DNA of 64,000 bases from Paenibacillus sp. KS-LC4 (lineage in GTDB: Bacteria; Bacillota; Bacilli; Paenibacillales; Paenibacillaceae): NCBI RefSeq assembly GCF_036894955.1, contig NZ_CP145905.1, positions 3,180,501-3,244,500 on the forward strand, read 5' to 3'. Positions 1 to 9,800 of this stretch are shown piece after piece (position 1 is the stretch's first letter; every line of letters starts with the position of its first letter). Under the pieces are notes generated by a model. The model searched no databases and was not told where the DNA came from. It saw only the letters and a list, made by a program, of their open reading frames with translations. The translations under genes were made by a program, and so were the position numbers.

Positions 1-3000
1 GAATGCCATCTTTGAATTGCGCAAGGAGATCAGCGAATGTTTTTGGTGCAGGCTCTGGCGCCTTCCCTAAATTTTCGGGCCTTGGTCCAAGCAAATCATA
101 AGCGTATACGTACATCATCGTTGCGGTCACGATGGCTTCCCATGTGTATTGCGTAAAATAAGAGTCGCCCCACTGCAATAAATTATCAATATAGGCCATG
201 ACCACCGCTTTCTCGTATGCACCGATTCGGAGCCCGGCAATCGCGTCTGGATTGAACGGATCCATATTATAGGCCGCGATCTCCTGCGGATTGGTTAATT
301 GATCCTTTAACGTTTCCAGCGAATGGTTCCGGAAAGGATTAAACTGCCAGAAGCGAGCTGCCGGATTGCCTAACTTATCGTTTAGCAACCGATTTCGGAC
401 TGAATCAATCTGCTTGTCGTCCAGAAAGAAGAACAGCTGGCTAATCGGCGTTGCCTCCGAGAAGTCCGCACTTACCGCACCTGCGCCTGTAATGATCTTT
501 TGATCAACCAAGATTTTGTAAATGCGCTGAGAACTGGTCAGCCCGATCGTCGAGGTTTGAAAATCTCCCGCCTGAATCTGGAAAGGCTGCAAAGTCGGAT
601 TAAAAATATACTGATACCATTTCTCTGCCGCTTGATAGTTTTGATTCGTTTTCAGCAAGTCGGCAATTAAGTAAGGAGCATGGAAAAATAATTCCCAATA
701 GTAAGGCTTATAGGCCCCCCAAAAATCAACTTGCGACCCATCGGCTGCATCCGGCGCAACGACATAATTGCTATCGAACTGGAACCGCTTAAACAACAAT
801 TCCGCCTCAATTGGAATCTGTTGCGATTGTAGACTGAGAAGTGCATCGACACCGCCAGTAAATAGCGTAGAGCTAAGTCTGTGTACCGCAGCCGTCGTCA
901 GGCGGAAGGCGGAAAAGCGGTATTTGATGCTGCCGATGCCATCCTTGTTTCTGTCCAGAAAGCCGACCGACACCGGAAAAGGCCACTGATACAACGTATC
1001 CATGACATGCCGAACCTTCAAATCCTCGCTTGGTTGTCCATCGAGCAGCCCTGTGACGTATTCGAGCAGCTCATAGAAATCAATATCCGCCAGTATTCTG
1101 CCATTAGGATCAAGATAACCCGATTTGATGCACTGTTGAAAAATCATCTGAGAACCAGACACCTCAATATCAACAGGAGCAGCAGCCACGAAAGAATGGT
1201 CTGTAAACATCGGGCTATTCATCAACACATTAACGACTGCCGCTGTGCTTTCAACCAGCTGAGGCTGCAAATACTGCATCAAGCTTTGAGCATCCGAATA
1301 ATTTTCCAGAACGCCGTCCTGATCCAAATACCCTCCTTTGACGAGTAAATCATAGATGGTTTGCGAACCATTCGCGTCGATATTCAGATTGGGCGAAATA
1401 AATGAGGTCGGCGTAAAAATCGTATCCGGGTTCAGAAGCGCCTCGCTGATCGTTGGAACATGCTCCTGTACCTCCGAAGCTGTATCCATCAACAGGAATG
1501 CCTCTTTATCCCCTTTGAACAAAAACGCAGCCGGATGGTTTTTCACCGTAAGCAGCTCATATTCGTTGCCTCTCATATTGCTGGACAATGCTACCGTGCC
1601 GCTTGCCTGACTAATCTTATTGAGCACATACGATGCTTTTGCCGAAACATTGCTCTGTCCTGTCAGATAGCTGGCTACATCTTTCCCAAGTTGAACGAAA
1701 TTGAAGGAGCCTTTAGCCAAACCTCTATCATTAAAATAGCCTGATTTCACTAGACCGTCCCAGACCGCTTTGGACTGCGCCGCATCAATGTCCAATGTCG
1801 TTGTAATGAAGGAAGCGTTATTCAGAGTTGCCGGAGCAACGACTGGCGACGGATTTCGAATGGAATCGGCAGCATAGTTATCATAAACAATCTGTGTCGT
1901 ATCAATCAGATTCAGTCTGCCGGAGCTTCGGTCAATTTCGGGACGGAAATACGTCTGGCTAATCAACGCTTCTTTCGCTGCAATGATGTACTCATCTGGA
2001 TTGACGATAAAGCCGGGCTGCAGATCATCATTGATAACGATAGGTTGAAATACAGGCAGAAATCCCGTGTGCCCGACCTTTTTAGCCAGAGAAAATTGCT
2101 GCATCACTTTATACAAACGATTCTCAAATTGCTGCAGCGTATCCGTTGAAGAAACAGGAGCTGCCGGCATCGTGAATGCGGATAAACCTCCAATGTCGAT
2201 CATAGGGCCGAAAAACAGCACCAGCTTCTCAAATCGATTGGCTCCGACGTTTGGCGTAAGATAATGGTTTTTCTCGATTTTGAGCGGATACACCTTATTC
2301 CACCATAGTCTGGCAGGATCGAACTGGGAGGCATTAAACAGCGTATTGACTCCATCTTGAACGATAAAGGTGCTGTTATCCGCTGAGATGACTGTATCTT
2401 CCGCCAACGTTTGCGGGGGAACCCAGCTGCCGCTGAAATTGTAGAACGTATAACGAATGGTTGCCTTAACCGATTTTTGCCCAGTTGATCCCGTACCGCC
2501 ATCCTTCACGACTTTCTGCTCTACCCAGAACAGAAAGAGGCGATTAAAGACATAAACGGGAGAAACCGTGTCAGCGTTAATCGTGACCTTAATCTCGTTC
2601 CATTCGGACCATACATTGCCTTCATCCCGCGTCAAATAATAATATTTGTAGGGCTGTGTTTCTGTTCTGGCAAAAAGATAGGTGACCTCCGCATTGTCAT
2701 GCGACGGGTCTGTCACATGTGTATGATAGGTATCGACAACCTTCAACTTGGCAAGCTCCGCAAACCGGTCCAAATATTTGCGATACGCGGCTTCCACCGT
2801 ATCTTTCGTAATATCGCCTTGCTTTAGCGTATTTTCAAACTCTGTGAAGAGCGCGGTTTTATTTTGCCGATAGGAAGGATCAATGTAATTTTCAGGATAT
2901 AAAAACACTTGTCGATTCGCTTCCCAAATTCGGTAGTTAATCATCCAGCTCCACCATACCGCAGGTATATCAAATTGGATGACGCCAGGCTCCAGTCGTT

Positions 3001-5947
3001 CTCTGCTTCTAAGAAGATATAGCTGTATCGCATTTAGCGCTTCTTTAATATAAGAAATGGTAGCATTGCCGCTCATTTCGACGTCGATTAACAAATACTC
3101 ATATAAATGGCGACTATTCTGAATCCATCCGAGATCCTCCATTTGCGACAAAGCATGAAGTGCAGTAGAAATTAAAGCGGTTCGCTGCTTCTCCTGCACA
3201 GCCCCGTTAACCTGAAGATACAGCGTCTCCCAATTATCCCCGCCCAGGCGCGCTTTTAATGTCAATAATAGATGGTCAGCAGCTTCCGTATAATTCGCCC
3301 AATTTTCCTTAGCACGGAGACCAGCAACTTTACTTACATTGTTCAGAAGACTGAAGCTCGCGCCTGTCGACTTCATCATATTCATAACCTTTTGCAGCAA
3401 AAACAGTCGTTCCATTCGCGATAATAATGGGAAAGACGCAAACAGCGAGAGCAGCTCGTTACTCGCAAGCCCTGTCATTGCTGCAATGGCAGAAGCTGCG
3501 TCCTTGTCCGTAGCAGCACTCATGTACTGAGAAATCGCTCCAGACACATCATTGAAAAACACTTTCATCTCTAGATAGGCGTACACATCAAGTACATTTG
3601 GAGCAGTCAGCTTCATAGCATCCGAAATACCGAAAGCGATGTGACTGTCCTTAATGGTCGCCAAGTCATCGCTAGTTAGCGAAAGCTTGCGGGCACACAC
3701 AAGCCACTGTGATAACTGCTGCATCTTAGATATAGCCGTTGACCGTTGCTTCGGGTCGGTGAATACGACGACGAGATTTAGATCAGGATCGTCTAACAAA
3801 GCGATCAAACTCGTGACCTGCACCGTTTGAACATGGAAAAAGGCTGCGATTTGTTCAATGAGTTTTAATTGTTGCTGTAGCAGCGAGGCTCCCCCATCTT
3901 TCCCAAGAGAGGTACTTGCAATGAGCTGCGGGAGATTATTCAACCAGCCTTCCAAATCTGCTGGCCGGTATAGCATGTCCACATAATCGGAAGCGTTGCC
4001 GTTCACTATATAATCCAATTCGTATACATTGATCCTTGAGCGTTTCAAACGATCCGCATTATTTTTCATTACGACCCAGGCATCCATCGTAGGAGCTAAG
4101 GTCAGCTGCTTGAATAGCGTTAGCAGCAAAGCAAGCTGCGTAATGGGCATTCCCAGCATGTTTCCGAACAAAGAATAACGATAGAGTACGGATAGATTGC
4201 TTACCGTCAACGGCACATTTGCTTGATTTCCAAACAACGTTTCGGCCAGTAAGCTAAGATCGCCCTGACTTAGCTTAAGCGCCGCGGCAATGCGGGCTGC
4301 GATCTGCATATTGACGGAATCTCCTGCTCCGATTGTCCAAAAGAGCAGCTTGTCGGTAAACATAGGGTTGAGGGAATAGCTGCTCTTCGGCTCGTCGGCA
4401 GGATGATAAGGAGTCGATTCCGGTCCGTTAAAAAGTTTATCGAATAAGCTACTTGCTGTTGAAGCTGCTCCTTGCCCATACGTTTTGATATCGAAGATCA
4501 GCACTCCGGCCTGCTCTATCGACAGATTCCACTGCTCTTTAGCCGTTTTTAGCTTGGCCAGCTCTGTCAATGCTTGGGTATCCAACTGCGGTGCTCCAAA
4601 TTTCACGCATTGCAGCGACCAGTCTAAATCCACAAAGCTCCAACCAAGCTTATTACTCAGCCTTAGGAAACGGTGAATCCGATCCAAGGAATCGTTAGTC
4701 AAGTTCAATATCGTCAAATCGGTACCTTCACTGTTGATCTGCAATGGCTTCGCGAGCCCATAATTAATAAAAAACGATTTTGTCAAACCTGCTTGGATTT
4801 CAGCTTCAGAAAGATCCTGGCTAAACAACGTCTGTAGCTGCACCAATGTTAATCCGGTTTGTTTGCAAAATGTATCTACATCTGACAGCACCTTCAAATC
4901 TGATACCCCGTAGAATTCTTTTAATTGGGCTTCATCTACGGTAGAGGTTGAAAGGAGTACAAGCTCCTCTTGAGATAGACCTAGTATTTCCGCGGCCACA
5001 CTGGCAGCGGGTGAGCCAAATGCCGCGTACAGGTCCTGAAGCAGCACATTCATACGCTTCAAGTAAATTCGCATCTGCTCCAACGGATATTGAAAAGGCA
5101 GGTTGAACGGATATACCTCACCCGCCAAGGTTTGATAAGTATCCCCCTTGATGCTTAAAGCCGAACGAACAGTAGCCTCTAGCCGCTCATTAACAATTTG
5201 CAAATAAGGCATCGTTGTATTCGTATTTTCACAAGTAAGCTGAATGCTTGCCAGGTCAGGTCGGCGAGTGGACAGAGCCATGTTGGCTGGAATGGTTGTG
5301 CTATTCGGCACTGTAATGTACTCGCTGACAATCCGCATTAAATCGACTAAATAGGCAGCAGGACCAAAGATAGATTTACATTCATCGCAGTCACAATAAT
5401 TTAACGTGCCAAATATCTCCTGATAATTCGGCAGCGCTTCATAATGCTGGAGAATCGTATCCGATATCGAATTAGCTGCGTAATTTCTCGTATGAGGTGC
5501 TGAAAGCTGGGAGATGGAAGCCCATTGATGCATCGTCTGGGCCTCCACATGCTTCGCCTTGGCATGAATGGCGACGGCCTTAGCTGCTCCGTCCTCACCG
5601 AGCAGCGGCCCATAGGCTCTCACAAATTGATCGGGATTAATGGCTGCTACTTGAAGCGCTGAATGCAGCGCAGGGCTGCCTGCATGATTACTGCTTTTGC
5701 TTTCTCCCTTGCTGCTGCTTCCAGCTAGCAGAACACTGGCAGCCTGCGGATCATTGGTGAGCCGCAGCAGTCGTTGATAGCTGCTAAGCAGACTTAGAGC
5801 CTCGGAATGCTCGGCATCGGACCCGTTTAACGCTTCCACGGCGGCTGTGTTGGTGAACGGAAAATGGTGGATATCGAAATTCGGGTTATTGGCATAAAAT
5901 TTTGCCAATGTTGGATGCGCGTCACTCAAATACGATTGAATTTCCAT
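1..5947 (-). CDS. Tc toxin subunit A (TcA), 5' portion; runs off the left edge
   Basis: TcA proteins form the pentameric, receptor-binding and membrane-inserting component of toxin complexes. The frame is open from the ATG at 5947 to the window edge, giving 1982 codons; the family is usually about 2500 residues, so the channel and TcB-binding end is missing. Seen: the cysteine-rich N-terminal motif NYCDCDECKS (183-192) followed by FGPAAYLVDLM, typical of the VRP1-like N-terminus. At about 1004-1020 is YRIWEANRQVFLYPENY, followed by the PYKYYYLTRDE neuraminidase-like segment. At about 1903-1957 is a conserved helical stretch with AYEKAVVMAYIDNLLQWGD and LLGPRP. The start is preceded by GAGGAGGGG. 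The gene lies 32 bp behind the fused BC gene on the same strand, so co-transcription is likely. Residues about 1388-1826 hold four copies of a short repeat (see findings). No signal peptide is visible. Confidence 0.93.
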   Translation of the reverse strand, partial: MEIQSYLSDAHPTLAKFYANNPNFDIHHFPFTNTAAVEALNGSDAEHSEALSLLSSYQRLLRLTNDPQAASVLLAGSSSKGESKSSNHAGSPALHSALQVAAINPDQFVRAYGPLLGEDGAAKAVAIHAKAKHVEAQTMHQWASISQLSAPHTRNYAANSISDTILQHYEALPNYQEIFGTLNYCDCDECKSIFGPAAYLVDLMRIVSEYITVPNSTTIPANMALSTRRPDLASIQLTCENTNTTMPYLQIVNERLEATVRSALSIKGDTYQTLAGEVYPFNLPFQYPLEQMRIYLKRMNVLLQDLYAAFGSPAASVAAEILGLSQEELVLLSTSTVDEAQLKEFYGVSDLKVLSDVDTFCKQTGLTLVQLQTLFSQDLSEAEIQAGLTKSFFINYGLAKPLQINSEGTDLTILNLTNDSLDRIHRFLRLSNKLGWSFVDLDWSLQCVKFGAPQLDTQALTELAKLKTAKEQWNLSIEQAGVLIFDIKTYGQGAASTASSLFDKLFNGPESTPYHPADEPKSSYSLNPMFTDKLLFWTIGAGDSVNMQIAARIAAALKLSQGDLSLLAETLFGNQANVPLTVSNLSVLYRYSLFGNMLGMPITQLALLLTLFKQLTLAPTMDAWVVMKNNADRLKRSRINVYELDYIVNGNASDYVDMLYRPADLEGWLNNLPQLIASTSLGKDGGASLLQQQLKLIEQIAAFFHVQTVQVTSLIALLDDPDLNLVVVFTDPKQRSTAISKMQQLSQWLVCARKLSLTSDDLATIKDSHIAFGISDAMKLTAPNVLDVYAYLEMKVFFNDVSGAISQYMSAATDKDAASAIAAMTGLASNELLSLFASFPLLSRMERLFLLQKVMNMMKSTGASFSLLNNVSKVAGLRAKENWANYTEAADHLLLTLKARLGGDNWETLYLQVNGAVQEKQRTALISTALHALSQMEDLGWIQNSRHLYEYLLIDVEMSGNATISYIKEALNAIQLYLLRSRERLEPGVIQFDIPAVWWSWMINYRIWEANRQVFLYPENYIDPSYRQNKTALFTEFENTLKQGDITKDTVEAAYRKYLDRFAELAKLKVVDTYHTHVTDPSHDNAEVTYLFARTETQPYKYYYLTRDEGNVWSEWNEIKVTINADTVSPVYVFNRLFLFWVEQKVVKDGGTGSTGQKSVKATIRYTFYNFSGSWVPPQTLAEDTVISADNSTFIVQDGVNTLFNASQFDPARLWWNKVYPLKIEKNHYLTPNVGANRFEKLVLFFGPMIDIGGLSAFTMPAAPVSSTDTLQQFENRLYKVMQQFSLAKKVGHTGFLPVFQPIVINDDLQPGFIVNPDEYIIAAKEALISQTYFRPEIDRSSGRLNLIDTTQIVYDNYAADSIRNPSPVVAPATLNNASFITTTLDIDAAQSKAVWDGLVKSGYFNDRGLAKGSFNFVQLGKDVASYLTGQSNVSAKASYVLNKISQASGTVALSSNMRGNEYELLTVKNHPAAFLFKGDKEAFLLMDTASEVQEHVPTISEALLNPDTIFTPTSFISPNLNIDANGSQTIYDLLVKGGYLDQDGVLENYSDAQSLMQYLQPQLVESTAAVVNVLMNSPMFTDHSFVAAAPVDIEVSGSQMIFQQCIKSGYLDPNGRILADIDFYELLEYVTGLLDGQPSEDLKVRHVMDTLYQWPFPVSVGFLDRNKDGIGSIKYRFSAFRLTTAAVHRLSSTLFTGGVDALLSLQSQQIPIEAELLFKRFQFDSNYVVAPDAADGSQVDFWGAYKPYYWELFFHAPYLIADLLKTNQNYQAAEKWYQYIFNPTLQPFQIQAGDFQTSTIGLTSSQRIYKILVDQKIITGAGAVSADFSEATPISQLFFFLDDKQIDSVRNRLLNDKLGNPAARFWQFNPFRNHSLETLKDQLTNPQEIAAYNMDPFNPDAIAGLRIGAYEKAVVMAYIDNLLQWGDSYFTQYTWEAIVTATMMYVYAYDLLGPRPENLGKAPEPAPKTFADLLAQFKDGI

Positions 5948-5979
5948 GAATATAAGCCCCTCCTCGTTGCCCGAATGAA

Positions 5980-6822
5980 TTAATGTTTGAAATGGTTTTT
6001 TAGACTCTTTGTAGCTTCCCTCTTCTTCTGCTTCTGGAGCGTATCCGCTCGTAAAATATTCGCCTTGAACTTGGTGGAGTAAATCTGCTTTCCACTCATG
6101 TCTTGGATTTGATAGAAAAAATCATCTGCAATATGGGTGATGGTGCCGTCAGCCCTCAGCCGCACGTTCGCTCCTGCTTTAACCAGCAACTTCTCGCCCG
6201 TTTTTTTGACGAAGTCCTTTACCGCAAGTTCTAGGCCTAGTTGAACAAGATTGGAGCCTTGACTTCCCGCTACAAGATTAGTGGAGGCCTCCGCACCGCC
6301 CAGACAGTGAGCAATCAGATGACACCAGGCTTCGCCGAGGCCTCCTGATCCCGAATCATTCCTTTTGGAATACAAACTTGCGGGCAAATTGTTCGTACTG
6401 TGAAAGGCGCTCGCTTTTCCCATTGTGTCATTGGTGGAATCGCGGCCATCTACGTTAAGGCTTGCTTGGGAGACAATTTGTTGATTTTCGATGTAAGTGT
6501 GTTTACCAGCGAAAAATGACCCCTGCACGCCGGTTGGTTCAGCTACCTTCTTCGGCAGGGATACCCCTGAGCTTGATGGCACGTCAAATTGATCCAGCTC
6601 CATCTGTGCTTTATCCGCTGCCTTGTGGAGCACCTTCCGAATATAAATTTGTCTGCTTTTTGTAACTCTGAGTGAACGTCCTGTCCTCTCTGAAATCATT
6701 TCCGCCTGCTTGTTGATATCACCAGAGGTGAAATTTTTTAAGTCTTCTTTCCTCTTCTTTACTTTTAAATTAGCTTTCTGCTTTTTTTTATCTAATTTTT
6801 TGCCTGTCCCCGCCTTCGACAA
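5980..6822 (-). other. Variable C-terminal effector domain of the BC toxin (nuclease-like)
   Basis: This segment encodes residues 2225-2503, after the RHS core DPDGL. It opens with a very lysine-rich stretch (KKLDKKKQKANLKVKKRK) and is basic overall, a known property of Tc effectors that must thread the TcA channel. At 2391-2395 is HLIAH, then CLGG, then NLV at about 2405 and a further asparagine at about 2414 (GSNLVQLGLE). This H-L-I-A-H/LGG/N-L-V/N spacing resembles the HLIA...N core of DNA/RNA non-specific endonucleases, although the usual preceding D-R-G is replaced by A-W-C. A nuclease activity is therefore an inference. The DNA at the junction (about 6710-6810) is visibly A+T-rich compared with the RHS part, fitting exchange of toxin tips by recombination. 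Confidence 0.6.
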
Positions 6823-9800
6823 ACCATCCGGATCAACGAACCTCATCGGATTGCCGCCGACGAAAGCAAACATATTCAAGCCGTCCGCTGTACCGGCCGG
6901 ATCGGCGTTAATCCAGCAGCCTAGCCATGGCGGATAATATCGCGCTCCATAATAATATAGACCTGTGCACTCATCCCGTTCTTTACCGCAGTAGCGATAT
7001 TCCTTCAGCTGCACCTCACGCTGGTTCGTTCCTGTAATGTAGGACGTCCCTCCGTACGGCAAATATTCTTCGTAGCTGATTAAGCAAGCCTCTTCATCCA
7101 CCTCCAGCGTTGAGGAGCCTCGGCAATCGCTTAATTGATAGCGAATTTGCCGCTTGCCCAAGCTATCAGTTTCGCGGCCTGCATCATCCTTGCTCCAAAT
7201 ATTCGTAATGGCTGCCGTCCGCTCATCCTCCATGACCCGGTAACCATGCCGTTCCAGTATGAGGGTGCGCTCACCATTTTGGACTCGCGAAATTCGCTTG
7301 ATTTCCAAGCGGCCTACATATATTTTCTCTTGAATTTCAGTTAATCCGTCGCTAATTTTGCGCTCCAGCACCTTGCGAACCCTCTGACCTCCGCTGTCGT
7401 ATACGTAGTAGGCACAGTCAGACTGGTCGCCGTCTCTCTCAATCATCGTCGCGCTGGCTAAGTTGTTTCGATAATTCCATTGCATGGAACGCAGATGCTC
7501 CAGTGCCAGAAGATTGCCATTATTATCGTATTGCAGCTGTACGGGGCTACCTGCCAAGCTTCCTGCGGTCAGTTCCATTAAACGATTAGAATCGTCACAA
7601 ACCTTAAGTGCTCGTGTCCAACTGGCGGAAGCTGCCGTATGTCTGGTCTGAACCTTGTTTCCAGCCTCATCATAGAGATACGTTTCCTTATAATTTTCAA
7701 GCCTCTCTCCATCATTCAGATGTGGCCGACTTATCGGCATCCACTCTGTTTGCTTAAAGCCTGCTGCTTGTGTGCTTGGCAATACCCCTGGATGCTGTCT
7801 GCCTGAGGCTTGAATCAACCGATAAAGAGCATCATAGGTGTAATCGCTTAAGGGCTCCACGATTTGCTGATTTTGAAAAACCGTGTGGAAGCTGTAATCA
7901 CGTGACCTTGTTATGTTTCCAACAGGGTCCATCGTATACGTCAGCTTCTGCAAAATCGGGCTTCGCGTTTTTCCCTTCATGTCTGTACTTGATCGAGACG
8001 TTGTAATTCCAAGCAGCCTTCCAGTGGTTTCTTCATAGGTAAAAACGGTTGAGGTTCCATTTCCTCGAACAATTAGCGTTTGTAGTCCGTTAGCGTCGTA
8101 CTGAATGTCCTGAATAAACGCAACATCCGGCTGTTCCGGGAAATCAATCACAACCTTTTGCAACTGCCCGCCCAAATTGTACGCGCTTCTATGCACAGTC
8201 TGATCAGCAGAGGTTTCGGCAATCAATCTGCCTAGCCCATCATAAGCATAGGAGGTGACAAATGTTTCGCTGCTCAAGGCACTCAAGCTTTCTTCGCTCC
8301 AATTCGGCTCTGAGGAATAGTTCGCAAGCAGCGTTTGCTCGGTTTCTAGAATATGACCTTGCAAGCTGTAAGCTTGATGACTCGTCACACCAGCCTGATC
8401 GTACAACTTGTACAGCTTGCCGAAGAGATTGCGGTTTTGGGCATCCTCCACGCTAAGATCCGCGTTATCGCCATAGACGTACTTTTCAACCGTCTGCCCC
8501 AATACAAGATTAGAAGCATGATCCGTTCCATCAACGATTATTTGTAGAGGGCGTTGCAGCCCGTCATATCGAGTAGTCGTATGGAAGCCGCGATTGTCCC
8601 ATGTATGCACAGGATCATCGAACATATTGTCAATTCCGAGCCGGATGCCAGCATCCCTGCTGTCTGTACACAATAATCGATTTCGCATATCGTAAGTAAA
8701 CTGCACGTCTTTCAGAAAGGTACCTTCGGGACTTCCGGCATAATAATTTCTCGCATTCACCTCATAAAGCACGTTCCCCTTGCTGTCATATCCTGTATAG
8801 GCTAGCAGACAGCTCTGTCTAAGCAAAAGTAGAATTTCTTGTACATAAGGCTCGTATTTGACATCTAAATGAAGCAAGAAGCCCGGAGCATAGGGGCGGA
8901 AATTTGTTGAAGCTTTTCCTCGTCCCCTTGCGGAATCCGTAATCTCTATATATCCTTGTTGAACGAGCTCATTCCAAATATCGGATGCGGATATTGTGCT
9001 TCCCTTTTCCATATCGTTGAACAGGTCGCTTGAGGTTTCACCCAAATTATTTTGCAATTGCAGAAACACGCGCCCGAGATGATCTTTGATTTGAATGACC
9101 GGAGTGTCTCGAAATGGGTATGCCTTCAATAGAGCATCCTTCTCATCCATCTGCTCCAAGCTAGGCTCACTTGGATAATCCTGCATAAATTTTTGGTAAT
9201 AGTCGGAATCCGCAATGGTATCATTCGCATCGTAGTGCGCTTCCTCCCAAGTCGTATACAGCGTCTTTGTATAATAGCCTTTGGGGGAATCCACACGGTA
9301 AATGCGGGAGAGCGGATCATAGTGAGTAATCGTCGGCGGAGGCAGCAAGCTAGCCATCTTTGCCTGATCTTCATAGGCAGGATTGTTTGAATAATAAGGC
9401 AAATATTGCTCTACGGGTCTGCCCTTCTGGTCATAGACGGTTCTTCCAGAAACGAGCCAACGTACACTTGATATGACAGTAGGAGGATTGAATGTGCCAG
9501 TTGCCGGAGCCTCTATCCCTTCCCCCCCGAATGCCTCGCCACCATCTGACCTTTTCTTCGTTTCAATGACGCGTCCTAGCCCATCCAAATAGCTCACATT
9601 TATTAGAATTCGGGTCGGCACATCGCCAGCTTCCTCCGAGACACTCGTTTCCCGGTAAAGCTCCACGGTTCGGTTAGGCCCCTTCCCCTGACTCCAAGCG
9701 TGAACATCGTAATAAGTGAAAGAAGAAGCCTGCTGAAGATATCGTTCGGGGTGAGCCAGTACATCCTCAAAGGAGCTATCCTTCACAGGCAAATATTGCG

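Noticed and set aside
881..1744. Plus-strand frames of 94-155 codons across the left end.
   Set aside because: They lie opposite the TcA frame, which reads through with family motifs to the window edge.
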